DNA of 56,230 bases from CAYNNQ01 sp964398785 (GCA_964398785.1 CAYNNQ010000014.1:1-56230); one strand, 5' to 3'. Shown: positions 18,134 to 27,023, counted from the first letter of the stretch. Numbers and translations: made by a program. The notes: a model not told the origin generated them from the sequence alone.

Positions 18134-19967
18134 ACCGCTTTTGATCCTGCAGGTAGTGCTTAATCTTTTCCGCTTTGACTTCACCAATGCCGGGTATGGA
18201 CATAATTTCCTCAAGCGAAGCGGAGACCATGGTCTGCAAATCCCCGAACCTCTGCCGGAGCAAAGCCGCTTTTTTGGGCCCTACTCCGGGTATTGCTTCC
18301 ATTTGGCTCACTACACACTCTTTGCTCCGGGCACGGCGCATACGCCCCACCACGAACCTATGCGCTTCATCCCTAAGGCTCTGCAGAAAAAGGAGTTCCC
18401 GGCTGCCCGCAGGCAAGGACACGGGATTTTTGCGCCCGGGTATGAATACCTGGTCCTCGAGCTCCCCCTTCCTCCTGCTGGGCCCCTTGGAAATCGCCGC
18501 CAGAGAAAAGTGTCCGGCTGCCCCGTTTTCTTGCAAAAAACGATATACAGCATTCAATTGCCCTTTCCCACCGTCCAACAGCAAAAGATCCGGCCAAGGC
18601 GCTCCGGATTGCAAGCGGCGGTAAACAAATTCTCGCAAAGCGGCATAATCATCCCCCTGTATCCAGTCCGGAAGATTGTATACCCGGTATTCACTTTTCC
18701 TAAACTCCCCGCCGGAATTGACTATTTTTCCCGCCCGGGTTTTTTCTCCGGATTGATGCGAGATGTCCACGCATTCCACATACCGGGGTTCTTCTTGCAA
18801 ATGCAAAAAACGGGATAGATTGAGTGCCGGGCGCTGCCCACCCTTTCTCAAATGTTCAACCCTGCTGTTTTCCGCGGCCATACGAACCAGCTCCTTTAGT
18901 TCCCTGCCCTCCGGAACAACCAGCTTAACCGCATCCCCGCGGTAATCCGCGAGCATCTCCCGGACCGCTTCATCCTCTATGTGCAGGGGCAGCACTATGC
19001 GCGGAGGCACATAACTCTCAACAGTATAAAACTGACTAAGAAAACTCGAAAAAACCGCAGAAGGCTCAGCCAAGTCCGTTTGATACTCCGGCCAGTAATA
19101 ATTGCGGCTATCCAGCATTTTTCCGTCCCGAACAAAAATGATCCCTAAACAAAGACCATCCTGTACATAGCTCCAACCCAAAACATCCAGATCCCCTCCT
19201 CCGGGAATAACCACTGCCTGTTTCTCAACGGTTTCTCGCACTGCATTTATTTGGTCCCTCAAGGAAGCGGCAAATTCGAATTGCATATCATCGGCCGCCC
19301 GATACATTTCCTTTTCCATTTCCTGAATCAGCTGGGAAGATTTGCCGCGCAAAAACATTGCTACCCGGGAAACGATATTGTGATATTCCCGGGAGGAGAA
19401 ATTATAGACACAGGGAGCCGGACAGCGCTGCAAATGATATTGCAGACATGGGCGGACTCTGTTTTGAAAATTACGGTCGCTGCATTTACGCAAAGGGAAG
19501 ATACGGTTTATGGCCTTCAGGGTCTTCCGGGCCTTGTCCGCGGAAGTAAAAGGTCCGAAATAATCCGCTTTATCCCGGCCCACTTTACGGGTAAGTTCGA
19601 TGCGGGGATATTTCTTGCTTTTATCTATGCGGAAAAGGAGATAGCGTTTATCATCGCGCAGAACAATATTATAGCGGGGATGGTGCTTCTTGATCAGACT
19701 TGCTTCCAAAAGCAGGGCTTCCTTCTCCGAGGAAGTGCAGATGGTTTCCACATTCTCCGCACGGGAAAGCATCATCCGGGTTTTGGGAACAAGCCGATCA
19801 TGGTTATTGAAATAGGAAGAAAGCCTCTTGCGCAGGACTTTGGCCTTGCCTACATAGATTACCTGTCCACGGTAGTCCTTGAAGAGATACACTCCCGGCC
19901 CGGAGGGGTATTTGCCCGCATCATCCTTAAAAAAGGAATTTGTTTGCAAATCAGTCCTTGTATTCAT
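18126..19967 (-). CDS. uvrC: Excinuclease ABC subunit C
   Basis: A 613-residue incision subunit of UvrABC nucleotide excision repair. The GIY-YIG domain is N-terminal (GPGVYLFKDYRG...VIYVGKA, residues about 28-110). A Cys-containing region (CLQYHLQRCPAPC) and the UVR motif (about 200-235) follow. The RNase H-like endonuclease domain carries CVDISHQSG and LLLDGGKGQL, and tandem HhH motifs (EAIPGVGPKKAALL, MSIPGIGEVKAEKI) end the protein. Length is normal. An ATG nine codons upstream (19994) is possible; neither start has a strong SD. ktrB overlaps its 3' end, an unrelated but translationally coupled neighbour. Confidence 0.95.
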   Translation of the reverse strand: MNTRTDLQTNSFFKDDAGKYPSGPGVYLFKDYRGQVIYVGKAKVLRKRLSSYFNNHDRLVPKTRMMLSRAENVETICTSSEKEALLLEASLIKKHHPRYNIVLRDDKRYLLFRIDKSKKYPRIELTRKVGRDKADYFGPFTSADKARKTLKAINRIFPLRKCSDRNFQNRVRPCLQYHLQRCPAPCVYNFSSREYHNIVSRVAMFLRGKSSQLIQEMEKEMYRAADDMQFEFAASLRDQINAVRETVEKQAVVIPGGGDLDVLGWSYVQDGLCLGIIFVRDGKMLDSRNYYWPEYQTDLAEPSAVFSSFLSQFYTVESYVPPRIVLPLHIEDEAVREMLADYRGDAVKLVVPEGRELKELVRMAAENSRVEHLRKGGQRPALNLSRFLHLQEEPRYVECVDISHQSGEKTRAGKIVNSGGEFRKSEYRVYNLPDWIQGDDYAALREFVYRRLQSGAPWPDLLLLDGGKGQLNAVYRFLQENGAAGHFSLAAISKGPSRRKGELEDQVFIPGRKNPVSLPAGSRELLFLQSLRDEAHRFVVGRMRRARSKECVVSQMEAIPGVGPKKAALLRQRFGDLQTMVSASLEEIMSIPGIGEVKAEKIKHYLQDQKRYE

Positions 19968-19997
19968 TTTTGGCTCTTTACGAAGGGAATACATATT

Positions 19998-20066
19998 TAG
20001 TTTCCATTCCGGACCCCAAACTTGCTATTTCTAAATCCGGAAAATTTTGAATATCCGGACAAGGAC
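19998..20066 (+). repeat. Family C element, short copy
   Basis: It has tagtttccattccgg at the left and tttctaaatccggaaa...atatccggacaagga at the right. The middle is shorter than in the 5538 copy, and a target duplication is not clear. It lies directly upstream of uvrC. Confidence 0.55.
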
Positions 20067-20070
20067 ATAG

Positions 20071-20153
20071 GCATCTGCAAAAAGTCGGATGAAGAAGTTA
20101 GACGCACTGCTTAAAACTTAACACTGCCTGCAAAAATTTATTTTTTGCAGGCG
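20071..20153 (+). repeat. Family A repeat, internally deleted
   Basis: It starts gcatctgcaaaaagtcgg, skips most of the body, and ends in the intact hairpin gcctgcaaaaattta...ttttttgcaggc. Confidence 0.65.
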
Positions 20154-20180
20154 CCTCAGGACAATTTAGTATTTCCTGAT

Positions 20181-20305
20181 GCATCTGCAAAAAGTCCAAG
20201 TCCGGAGTTAAATATATATGTTAACTTCTACAAACCTCTAATTTTACTTAAAACTTAACACTTAACAACTTAAAACTGCCTGCAAAAATATATTTTTTGC
20301 AGGCA
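20181..20305 (+). repeat. Family A repeat, full copy
   Basis: It runs from gcatctgcaaaaagtccaag to gcctgcaaaaatata...ttttttgcaggc. It lies in tandem behind the deleted copy, just past the 3' end of the hypothetical gene at 20324. Confidence 0.7.
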
Positions 20306-20323
20306 CAACTTTCCTTCGCCTGA

Positions 20324-21088
20324 TCATTTTTTTGCAAAATAATCGAGGCGGGAACGTATATTTTCCCTGTTATAAGCAAAAAATCTTTTGCATTCCTTCT
20401 TCATCCTTTTTTTAAGCACACGCCCCCACGGCAATTCCGGGAAAACCGGCAAATCATAATTCTCTAATTTCAAATGGCTTATCTTCAAATCATTATCCAG
20501 ATTATAGCTTATCTCCGCCCCGGCCACTTTCTCCTTTTCCCTCTCTTCTACATCCATTTTCTTGGCAAACTGCAATACATCACTCGATTTGTGGTAATAA
20601 TTGATTTTATCTATTCGAGAATTCAAATCCGATAACCATCCGGAAATATAGGAATAATTCAAAGTAACCGTTTTTTTGCCCGGAATCTCCGGATGATCCA
20701 CATACTCTCCGTTATTATATTTATCTATCTGCCGGGCCGTAAACTCATACAGATAACATAGAAGACGGAAATAACGTCCAAAAAGGGACAACCCGGAAGG
20801 CAGTGGCACATTCAGTTCGGAAAAAGCCACTTCCTCTTTTATCCGGGCCAAATCTTCCGCTCCGAATATCCTCCAAAAAAACAAGGCATACCTTTCCTGA
20901 ATCAACAAATAGTTGATTGCGGAAAGATATTGTTTGATCCATAAGCCTTTATCCCGCAGCTCCTGTGCCTTGGTTTCAAAAGACTTGATCTCCTCCTCCA
21001 CGCTACGGCGCTTGCCGAAAAAGGTATCCGCTGCTTCCTTTAAGGCCTCGCCGGTAAGATCATCGGCAAAGCGGTCCACGGGATCCAT
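20324..21088 (-). CDS. Hypothetical soluble protein
   Basis: A 254-residue protein that I do not recognise. It is highly charged and mostly alpha-helical. The N-terminal third (SVEEEIKSFETKAQELRDKG) could form a short coiled coil. The middle holds aromatic-rich helices (YALFFWRIFGAEDL, LFGRYFRLLCYLYEF). The C-terminus is basic (GRVLKKRMKKECKRFF). No signal peptide, membrane segment or metal motif is seen. The ATG at 21088 has an ideal AAGGAG, which decides the start against an upstream frame extension. It is a real gene by SD, length and codon use; function unknown. Confidence 0.65.
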   Translation of the reverse strand: MDPVDRFADDLTGEALKEAADTFFGKRRSVEEEIKSFETKAQELRDKGLWIKQYLSAINYLLIQERYALFFWRIFGAEDLARIKEEVAFSELNVPLPSGLSLFGRYFRLLCYLYEFTARQIDKYNNGEYVDHPEIPGKKTVTLNYSYISGWLSDLNSRIDKINYYHKSSDVLQFAKKMDVEEREKEKVAGAEISYNLDNDLKISHLKLENYDLPVFPELPWGRVLKKRMKKECKRFFAYNRENIRSRLDYFAKK

Positions 21089-21283
21089 TTTTTTCTCCTT
21101 GATATTTTCGGAGCTTACAACTAGAAGAGAGCGGTTCAAGGCCCAGTCGTTTTCCCCTTAGCCGATAATCGATATTTCCGACTCCCAGTAATAGGCTGCC
21201 TGTAAATCGTTCACGGGGAAACAACTGTTGAAAAGCTCCGAATTCGTCAACCAATCCCAATACAAATTTACGAGATTGTTAAA

Positions 21284-21493
21284 ATGTTCGAAGAGAGCCA
21301 AACCTTAAAAGAAAAACAAGTAGCTGTTCCTTGTCCCAACTGTGGCAAAAACCTATGTATAAAACGTTCTTGAAGAAGCGTAAACATGTATTGCCGGGCT
21401 TGCAATAATTATTACGCCCTGAAGGAACTTACCGGCTCCATGAGTGATGAGATATTTGAATACTTGGGAAATATCCCCTGTGACCGCCTTTAA
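21284..21493 (+). CDS. Dual-CXXC small selenoprotein with in-frame UGA (Sec30)
   Basis: A 69-codon reading frame interrupted only by TGA at 21371-21373 (codon 30). Before it the frame encodes CPNCGKNLC (residues 17-25). After it come YCRACNNYY (Cys 37 and 40) and a C-terminal helix ending IPCDRL, then TAA. The two CXXC pairs around the UGA match what I know of the annotated family 'dual CXXC motif small (seleno)protein' in Desulfovibrio-like bacteria. A strong two-part hairpin begins five bases after the UGA, where a bacterial SECIS must lie. yedF at 14559 gives indirect support for selenium use. SD is weak. The alternative is a pseudogene with a CGA-to-TGA change, but reading-frame preservation on both sides and the hairpin argue for selenocysteine. 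Zinc- or redox-type function is inferred. Confidence 0.75.
21371..21417 (+). promoter_or_regulatory. Predicted bacterial SECIS element
   Basis: Directly behind the UGA, gcgtaa (21378-21383) pairs with ttacgc (21412-21417), and inside that tattgc (21389-21394) pairs with gcaata (21402-21407) around the loop cgggctt. The apical loop begins 21 bases after the UGA and contains G residues, as SelB-binding SECIS loops do. Hairpin seen in sequence; SelB binding inferred. Confidence 0.7.
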
Positions 21494-21507
21494 AGGTCCC
21501 GGACAGA

Positions 21508-21820
21508 CGCAGCTGCAAAAAGTCTAAGGCTGGAATTAATACATTCTTATCCGGAAATTCAAAAATTTCCAAGTAGATAAATATCGCGTTTCCAATTCGG
21601 GAATGATAGCTTTTCCTGTTTAACAAGGAAATTAAGTAATCAGGAGCGAGCGTATCTTAATACGTGATCGAATAATTACGAAAATTGACACCGTTAAAAT
21701 GGAAAAGGGCCATTTCCGGATGGAAACTAATACACGGATTAGATATTGCAACTCTCTGATTTTACTTAAAACTTAAAATTTCAAACTGCCTGCAAAAACA
21801 AATTTTTGCAGGCGCATCTG
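21508..21820 (+). repeat. Family A repeat split by a family C insertion
   Basis: Left part: gcagctgcaaaaagtctaagg to ggaattaataca at 21543. Right part resumes at taatacacggattagata (21728) and ends in the hairpin gcctgcaaaaacaaatttttgcaggc. The intervening 184 bases are a family C element, so family C transposed after this A copy was in place. Confidence 0.8.
21537..21734 (-). repeat. Family C element, long copy with 7-bp target duplication
   Basis: A 184-bp element (21544-21727), inverted relative to the copy at 5538. taataca flanks it at 21537-21543 and 21728-21734. Besides the usual ends (ttcttatccggaaa; gggccatttccggatggaaac) it carries an inner segment with gagcgtatcttaatacgtga. The partial copy near 35040 has a related segment. 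This may be the fuller ancestral form, with 85-bp copies as deletion derivatives. Confidence 0.8.
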
Positions 21821-21839
21821 GACACACGGATTGCCTATT

Positions 21840-22481
21840 ATGCCGGATATAGCCTCGATGCTCCGCGAACTGGCCATTTTTGCCATCCCCCTTTTTATGG
21901 GGATTACTTGTCATGAGGTGGCACACGGATATATAGCCTACCTTTTGGGGGACCCCACAGCCAAAAACGCGGGGCGTCTTACTTTAAACCCAATCAAACA
22001 TCTTGATCCGCTAGGGACAATCGTCCTTGTGGTCACCCGCCGTATAGGATGGGCCAAGCCCGTACCCATAAACCCGGCCTATTTCCACAACCAGCGCCGG
22101 GATGTCTTGCTGGTTTCCGCTGCCGGTCCGGCTGCGAATTTCCTGCTAGGCCTGGTTTTTTACTTTTTATACCTAGTTTTAAACAATATTCTTCCCATGC
22201 TCTCCCCCATGGTCCAGGAAAAAGTGGCTGCTCCGCTTATCTATATTACTACGGCCGGAGTGCTGGTAAACATAATACTGGGTATTTTCAATCTGATACC
22301 CGTACCTCCTCTGGATGGGAGCAAAATACTGGCCTCGCTTCTTCCGCCGGAAATGGCCAATAAATATATGCAAGTGGAACGTTTCGGTTTTCTCATAATC
22401 CTGGTACTGGTATTCACCGGGGTACTGCAAAAAGGTTTGGGCTCTGTCGTAAGTTTTATCTATAAACTGTTTTTCGGATAA
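21840..22481 (+). CDS. Site-2 protease family (M50) membrane metallopeptidase
   Basis: A 213-residue membrane zinc protease of the compact S2P/FtsRP-like group (no PDZ). The zinc site is ITCHEVAHGYIAYLLGD (HExxH) in TM1, with the third ligand in FNLIPVPPLDGSKIL. About five to six membrane segments. It would cleave membrane-embedded substrates; substrate unknown. The ATG at 21840 is used; an in-frame TTG three codons earlier is possible, and SD is weak. trpS follows after 12 bases, an arrangement often seen for this protease family with trpS and scpA in other bacteria. Confidence 0.88.
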   Translation: MPDIASMLRELAIFAIPLFMGITCHEVAHGYIAYLLGDPTAKNAGRLTLNPIKHLDPLGTIVLVVTRRIGWAKPVPINPAYFHNQRRDVLLVSAAGPAANFLLGLVFYFLYLVLNNILPMLSPMVQEKVAAPLIYITTAGVLVNIILGIFNLIPVPPLDGSKILASLLPPEMANKYMQVERFGFLIILVLVFTGVLQKGLGSVVSFIYKLFFG

Positions 22482-22493
22482 TCAAGGTGTGTT

Positions 22494-23483
22494 ATGCATA
22501 AGAAAAGAATAGTTTCCGGCATGCGTCCCACGGGTCCTTTGCATTTGGGACATTATTTCGGGGTGCTCCAAAATTGGGTGGAACTGCAAAAAAACTATGG
22601 ATGTTTTTTCTTTGTGGCCGATTGGCATGCCCTGACCACAGAATACGCGGAACCGCGAAAGATCAGACATGCAGTCCCCGAACTGGTCAAGGACTGGGTA
22701 GCGGGTGGACTGGACCCGGAAAAGACCACCCTGTTCTTACAGTCCGAATTGAAGGAACACGCGGAGATGACCCTTATAATGTCCATGATAACGCCCCTGG
22801 GATGGTTGGAGCGCAATCCAACCTACAAGGAAATCAAGGAGGAACTGGTGGCCAAGGACTTGAACACGCACGGATTTTTGGGGTACCCTGTGCTTATGGC
22901 TACGGACATCCTCATGTACAAGCCGCAATTCGTGCCTGTGGGTCAAGATCAACTCCCCCACCTGGAACTAACCCGAGAAATAGCCCGTAGGTTCAATTAC
23001 CTGTACGGGGATCTCTTCCCGGAGCCCGAGGCCAAGCTGACCGAGTCGGCCAAACTCCCCGGTCTGGACGGGCGGAAAATGAGCAAGAGCTATGACAACT
23101 GCATCTATCTCAGTGAGACCATGGACAGTATCGCGCCCAAAATAAAAGGCATGCTCACAGACACCAACAGGAAACGCAAGAACGACCCCGGTGACCCGGA
23201 AGTATGCAATCTTTTTCCGTATCACCTACTGCTCACGGACGGGGAAAAGATTGAGGAGATCCGCAAAAACTGCGCTCAGGCCAAATGGGGATGCTTCGAC
23301 TGCAAGAAGCTCCTCTTACAGAATCTGGAAAGGTTTTTGGAACCGATAATGAAAAAGAGAAAAGAACTGGACGACCATCCGGAGGCCGTGTGGGAAATCC
23401 TGCGCCAAGGGAACAAAGCCGCCCGGGAGAATGCGCAGGAGACTATGCGGGAAGTTCGGGGAATGATCGGCTTTGAGTACTAA
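22494..23483 (+). CDS. trpS: Tryptophanyl-tRNA synthetase
   Basis: A 329-residue class Ic aminoacyl-tRNA synthetase of usual length, charging tRNA-Trp in the cytoplasm. The N-terminal VSGMRPTGPLHLGHYFG carries the HIGH-type signature; GLDGRKMSKSYDN carries the KMSKS loop. FVPVGQDQLPHLELTREIA and the AATRP motif-like region around MATDILMYKPQF are family-typical. AAGG precedes the ATG at SD distance. It is the second gene behind the site-2 protease; a family B repeat begins two to three bases after its stop. Confidence 0.95.
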   Translation: MHKKRIVSGMRPTGPLHLGHYFGVLQNWVELQKNYGCFFFVADWHALTTEYAEPRKIRHAVPELVKDWVAGGLDPEKTTLFLQSELKEHAEMTLIMSMITPLGWLERNPTYKEIKEELVAKDLNTHGFLGYPVLMATDILMYKPQFVPVGQDQLPHLELTREIARRFNYLYGDLFPEPEAKLTESAKLPGLDGRKMSKSYDNCIYLSETMDSIAPKIKGMLTDTNRKRKNDPGDPEVCNLFPYHLLLTDGEKIEEIRKNCAQAKWGCFDCKKLLLQNLERFLEPIMKKRKELDDHPEAVWEILRQGNKAARENAQETMREVRGMIGFEY

Positions 23484-23485
23484 GT

Positions 23486-23734
23486 TTTTTTGGCTCTCGG
23501 ACACAGCCTGTGGATTTTTTATATTTTCTCCTCCTGATTTTTTTGGATGCCTTTAACGAGAGGTCCGCGCGTTTTCTTGGTCTATAATATTAAGTCGAAA
23601 CCCAGCCACCCAAATCCCTATTTGGGTGCGGGGAGGGGGCAAGCATCCCCCTTTGGCGGGGCCTAGAAAACACCGGGGTGGTAGTTTGGCATCCCCAAAT
23701 ATCAGGCGGAGAAAATCCATATCAAACGTCAAGG
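23486..23734 (+). repeat. Family B MITE-like element (short subtype)
   Basis: About 250 bp with ctcggacacagcctgtggat at the left and tcaggcggagaaaatccat and atatcaaacgtc at the right. The centre acccaaatccctatttgggt forms its own small palindrome, as in the 6995 copy. It lies between trpS and the tRNA-His terminator. Confidence 0.7.
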
Positions 23735-23756
23735 CCCCGTTTTTTTTTACTGGATA

Positions 23757-23785
23757 TAAAAAAGGCCCGCAAAAAGCGGGCCTTA
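23757..23785 (-). terminator. Intrinsic terminator downstream of tRNA-His
   Basis: A stem ggcccgc/gcgggcc with a five-base loop. On the minus strand it is followed by a run of T, ending tRNA-His transcription. An A/T-run on both sides makes it potentially bidirectional. Confidence 0.85.
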
Positions 23786-23793
23786 TTTTTTTC

Positions 23794-23870
23794 TGGGGTG
23801 AGTGACAGGATTTGAACCTGCGACCACCTGGGCCACAACCAGGGGCTCTGCCAACTGAGCTACACTCACC
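23794..23870 (-). tRNA. tRNA-His (GTG)
   Basis: A complete cloverleaf on the minus strand: acceptor GTGAGTG/CACTCAC, D-arm TAGCTCAGTTGG, anticodon loop with GTG between CTGGT and CCAG, T-loop GGTTCAAATCC, and encoded CCA. The extra 5' G (G-1) opposite C73 is the His identity element. Confidence 0.97.
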
Positions 23871-24031
23871 GTGCGAAGGAATGCTATATATCTTATGCAA
23901 TTATCAGGGTCAATATTTTTTGTGTCCGGTTCCCCGCTGTTGGCTGCGGATTTTCTTAAATCTGGCCTAAAGAAGGATCAAACTTAAAAATCACAAAAAT
24001 TCCCTTCCCTTCGTCAACACCCTTTCCCTTT

Positions 24032-25264
24032 TCAACCGTTTCCGGAAAGGGCTCGGGCGATACGCTGCATAGCCTTTTCCACATTATCCCTGCTGTTGAA
24101 GGCGCTTATACGTATATATCCGGAGCCGCAGCGACCAAAGCCGGTACCCGGCGTACAAACCACCCCGGCATTATTCAAAAGAAGATCAAAAAGTTCCCAA
24201 GAATCGCCGCTGCCCCTGATCCAGATATAGGGAGAATGCACCCCCCCGGTGCAAGAATAACCCAGGTTTTGCATTTCTTCCCGAATCAGGCGGGCATTTT
24301 GCAAATAAAAATCTATATTCTGCCGTATTTGATCCCGGCCTTCAGGAGTATACACTGCCTCGGCCGCCTTTTGCACCGGGTAGGAGACCCCGTTGAACTT
24401 TGTGGTCTGCCTCCTGCTCCACAAGGAGTGGATATGGATTTCTTCGCCCCGGGAATCGTAAGCACGGCACTCCTTGGGGACTACCGTAAAAGCACAGCGA
24501 GTGCCGGTAAATCCGGCTGTCTTGGAAAAACTGCGGAATTCCACAGCCACTTCCCTGGCCCCGGGCAATTCAAATATGGAGTGCGGGATGGAAGAATCCT
24601 GAATAAAAGCCTCGTAAGCGGCGTCGAACAGGATAAGTGCCTTATTTTCCCGGGCAAAATCCACCCATTTCTGTAAATCGGATTTGGTTATCGTCGCGCC
24701 GGTGGGGTTGTTGGGATAACACAAGTAAATGAGATCCGCTTTTGCCTTTGGCAAATCGGGAATAAAGCCGTTTTCTTCGGTGGACTCCAAGTATACAATT
24801 CCCTCATATCGACCATCCACATTATCTCCGGACCTGCCAGCCATGACATTGGTATCCACATAAACGGGATAAACCGGATCCGGCACTGCGATCACGGAAT
24901 CCGTGGTAAAAAGTTCCTGAAAATTCCCGGTATCGCATTTGGCCCCATCACTTATGAAAATTTCCTCGGGATCCACATAGCACCCGCGGGAGGCATAATC
25001 ATTTTCCGCTATGGCCTCACGAAGAAAAGCATATCCCTGCTCAGGACCATATCCATGGAAAGTCTCCGAAAGGGCCATATCATCCACGCCTCGATGCATG
25101 GCTTGAATACAGGCCGGGGGCAGAGGAAGAGTAACATCCCCTATTCCCAGTTTGATTACTTCCTTATCCGGATTTTCCTCCTGAAATTTTTCCACGCGCC
25201 TTGCAATATCCGCAAAAAGATAAGATGATTGCAACTTGAGATAATTTTCATTGACTTTTATCAT
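24032..25264 (-). CDS. dapL: LL-diaminopimelate aminotransferase
   Basis: A 410-residue class I/II PLP aminotransferase that converts tetrahydrodipicolinate directly to LL-diaminopimelate for lysine and peptidoglycan synthesis. The N-terminal MIKVNENYLKLQSSYLFADI is characteristic of DapL. The PLP Lys lies in RSFSKTAGFTGTRC; the cofactor-binding region is CYPNNPTGATITK with DAAYEAFIQD; the C-terminal Arg is in YIRISAF. Usual length. The ATG at 25264 follows AAAGGAG, so the five-codon upstream extension is dropped. It stands alone. Confidence 0.95.
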   Translation of the reverse strand: MIKVNENYLKLQSSYLFADIARRVEKFQEENPDKEVIKLGIGDVTLPLPPACIQAMHRGVDDMALSETFHGYGPEQGYAFLREAIAENDYASRGCYVDPEEIFISDGAKCDTGNFQELFTTDSVIAVPDPVYPVYVDTNVMAGRSGDNVDGRYEGIVYLESTEENGFIPDLPKAKADLIYLCYPNNPTGATITKSDLQKWVDFARENKALILFDAAYEAFIQDSSIPHSIFELPGAREVAVEFRSFSKTAGFTGTRCAFTVVPKECRAYDSRGEEIHIHSLWSRRQTTKFNGVSYPVQKAAEAVYTPEGRDQIRQNIDFYLQNARLIREEMQNLGYSCTGGVHSPYIWIRGSGDSWELFDLLLNNAGVVCTPGTGFGRCGSGYIRISAFNSRDNVEKAMQRIARALSGNG

Positions 25265-25298
25265 CCCTGCTCCTTTCATTTCTTATTTTATTTAAATC

Positions 25299-25393
25299 AT
25301 TTAGTTTCCATCCGGAAATGGCCCTTTTCCGAATTGGAAACGTGATATTTCTAAACCCAGAAATTTTTGAATTTCCGGATAAGAACTATTTAG
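25299..25393 (+). repeat. Family C element, short copy
   Basis: It runs tttccatccggaaatggccc to ttgaatttccggataagaac, flanked by atttag on both sides (25299-25304 and 25388-25393), a probable target duplication. It lies directly upstream of dapL. Confidence 0.75.
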
Positions 25394-25402
25394 CTGTTAA
25401 AG

Positions 25403-25515
25403 ACGCAACTGCAAAAGTCTAGAGTTGAATTTAAACGTTCAGACCAAATTTAGCAAGTCTTTGATTTTACTTAAAACTTAAAACTGTCTGCAAAAACTCA
25501 TTTTTTGCAGGCGCT
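25403..25515 (+). repeat. Family A repeat
   Basis: cgcaactgcaaaagtctag at the left and the hairpin gtctgcaaaaactca...ttttttgcaggc at the right. With the C copy it fills most of the divergent dapL / transporter gap (25265-25600). The last 85 bases before the transporter are A/T-rich and may hold its promoter. Confidence 0.7.
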
Positions 25516-25600
25516 TCAGTACATAAATTTTCTTGACTAATTCAAGTGTTTAAAACATAATTAAATGTTTATTTGACGTAAAAATCATAAAGGATATAGA

Positions 25601-26500
25601 GTGTACACTGGAAAACTGCAGGTCTATAAAGCCGATTTTCTGCTGCTGGTTACCGCGGCCATATGGGGAGCGGCATTTGTTGCCCAAAGAGTGGGCATGG
25701 ATCATATGGGTCCTTACCTGTTCAACGCCTCCCGTTTCGCCCTGGGCTCGGTAAGCCTTTTACCCCTTATATGGATTCGCAGCAGAAGAAAAATTCAGGA
25801 TAATCCCCTTCAGGCCGGTGACGCCAAAAGTGTATTCAAGGCCGGCCTGATAGCCGGAGTCCTTTTGTTCGGATCCAGCACACTCCAGCAAATAGGACTT
25901 ATTTACACCACCGCGGGTAAAGCCGGATTTATCACCGGACTGTATGTAGTCCTAGTGCCTCTGCTCGGGCTCATATGGAAACAGAACCCGGGTCTTGGGG
26001 GCTGGGTCGGGGCAATTCTCTCTGCTGTGGGCCTTTACTTTCTGACTATAAACAAGGGCTTCAGTATAGCCTACGGAGATTTTCTCGTATTTTTATGCGC
26101 TTTCGGGTTTGCGCTGCATGTATTGGCTATAGGGTGGCTCGCCCCGCGCATCGACTGTATAAAACTCTCCTCGGCCCAATTTGCCATATGCGCTGCTCTT
26201 AGTTTCCTGGTAGCCCTGTTTGTGGAAGAAATAAGCTGGGCAGCGATAAGAGAGACCCTTATTCCTGTCCTTTACGCCGGAGTAGGCTCCGCGGGAATAG
26301 CCTATACCCTTCAGGTAGTGGCCCAGAAAGATGCTCCACCGGCTCACGCTTCCATAATACTCAGTCTGGAATCGGTCTTTGCCACCCTTTCCGGCTGGAT
26401 AATTCTAAACGAGACCATGTCCAACCGTTCCATTTTAGGCTGCTTCCTCATGTTTTCCGGCATGCTGGCCGCGCAATTGTGGCCCGGACGGTCAAAGTAA
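25601..26500 (+). CDS. DMT superfamily (EamA) transporter
   Basis: A 299-residue inner-membrane protein with ten predicted helices in two EamA repeats. The N-terminal repeat has LLVTAAIWGAAFVAQRVGMD. The end of the repeat around TAGKAGFITGLYVVLVPLL and the C-terminal HASIILSLESVFATLSGWI are typical of the DMT family. It probably moves an amino acid or metabolite; substrate is not predictable. The start is GTG at 25601, with AAGGAT seven bases upstream. Confidence 0.88.
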   Translation: MYTGKLQVYKADFLLLVTAAIWGAAFVAQRVGMDHMGPYLFNASRFALGSVSLLPLIWIRSRRKIQDNPLQAGDAKSVFKAGLIAGVLLFGSSTLQQIGLIYTTAGKAGFITGLYVVLVPLLGLIWKQNPGLGGWVGAILSAVGLYFLTINKGFSIAYGDFLVFLCAFGFALHVLAIGWLAPRIDCIKLSSAQFAICAALSFLVALFVEEISWAAIRETLIPVLYAGVGSAGIAYTLQVVAQKDAPPAHASIILSLESVFATLSGWIILNETMSNRSILGCFLMFSGMLAAQLWPGRSK

Positions 26501-26616
26501 AAATTTGCATGTTAAGACGCACCTGAAAGAAAATATCATTTCAGCTAGTGTTGAGTTTTATAAGGGATTTTTAGGCAGCCGCTTAAGCCGACTCCGCAAT
26601 ATTGACCTGACCAGAT

Positions 26617-26735
26617 GCGCCTGCAAAAAATATGTTCTTGCAGGCAGTTTTAAGTTGTTAAGTGTTAAGTTTTAAGTAAAATTAGAGGGTTATAGAATTT
26701 AACCTGTACATTTAACTCCGGACTTGGTCTTTTTG
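26617..26735 (-). repeat. Family A repeat (minus orientation)
   Basis: The hairpin gcctgcaaaaaatatgttcttgcaggc... comes first on the plus strand, then the body and ccggacttggtctttttg. The gap 26501-27023 contains this copy. Its remaining 290 bases hold a dyad (aggacattttgtccc) and a 65-codon frame without SD that I do not call a gene. Confidence 0.65.
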
Positions 26736-27023
26736 AAGAGGACATTTTGTCCCCTTTGGAGAAAAAAAGCGCATCGGCATTTCCTGCAACCCTGAGATGT
26801 GGATCAGCCATACTCTATATATGCCCCAACTCAGGCTTATCCCTTTGACACCCACCATCTGCTACCAGTCCACGATACTCCCGCAACCGTTTCACGGCGC
26901 CCCTGCGGAGCAAATAATAGAAGCGACAGCACGGGAAGGAAAACACGACCCTAATTTCCAAGGACAAGCTCATAAGGAGTTATCCTCGCATTAAAAGCCT
27001 CTGGTAATACATGAGCATTGGTT

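Noticed and set aside
26797..26994. A 65-codon plus-strand frame in the gap after the DMT transporter
   Set aside because: No SD, composition unlike neighbouring genes, and no recognisable similarity.
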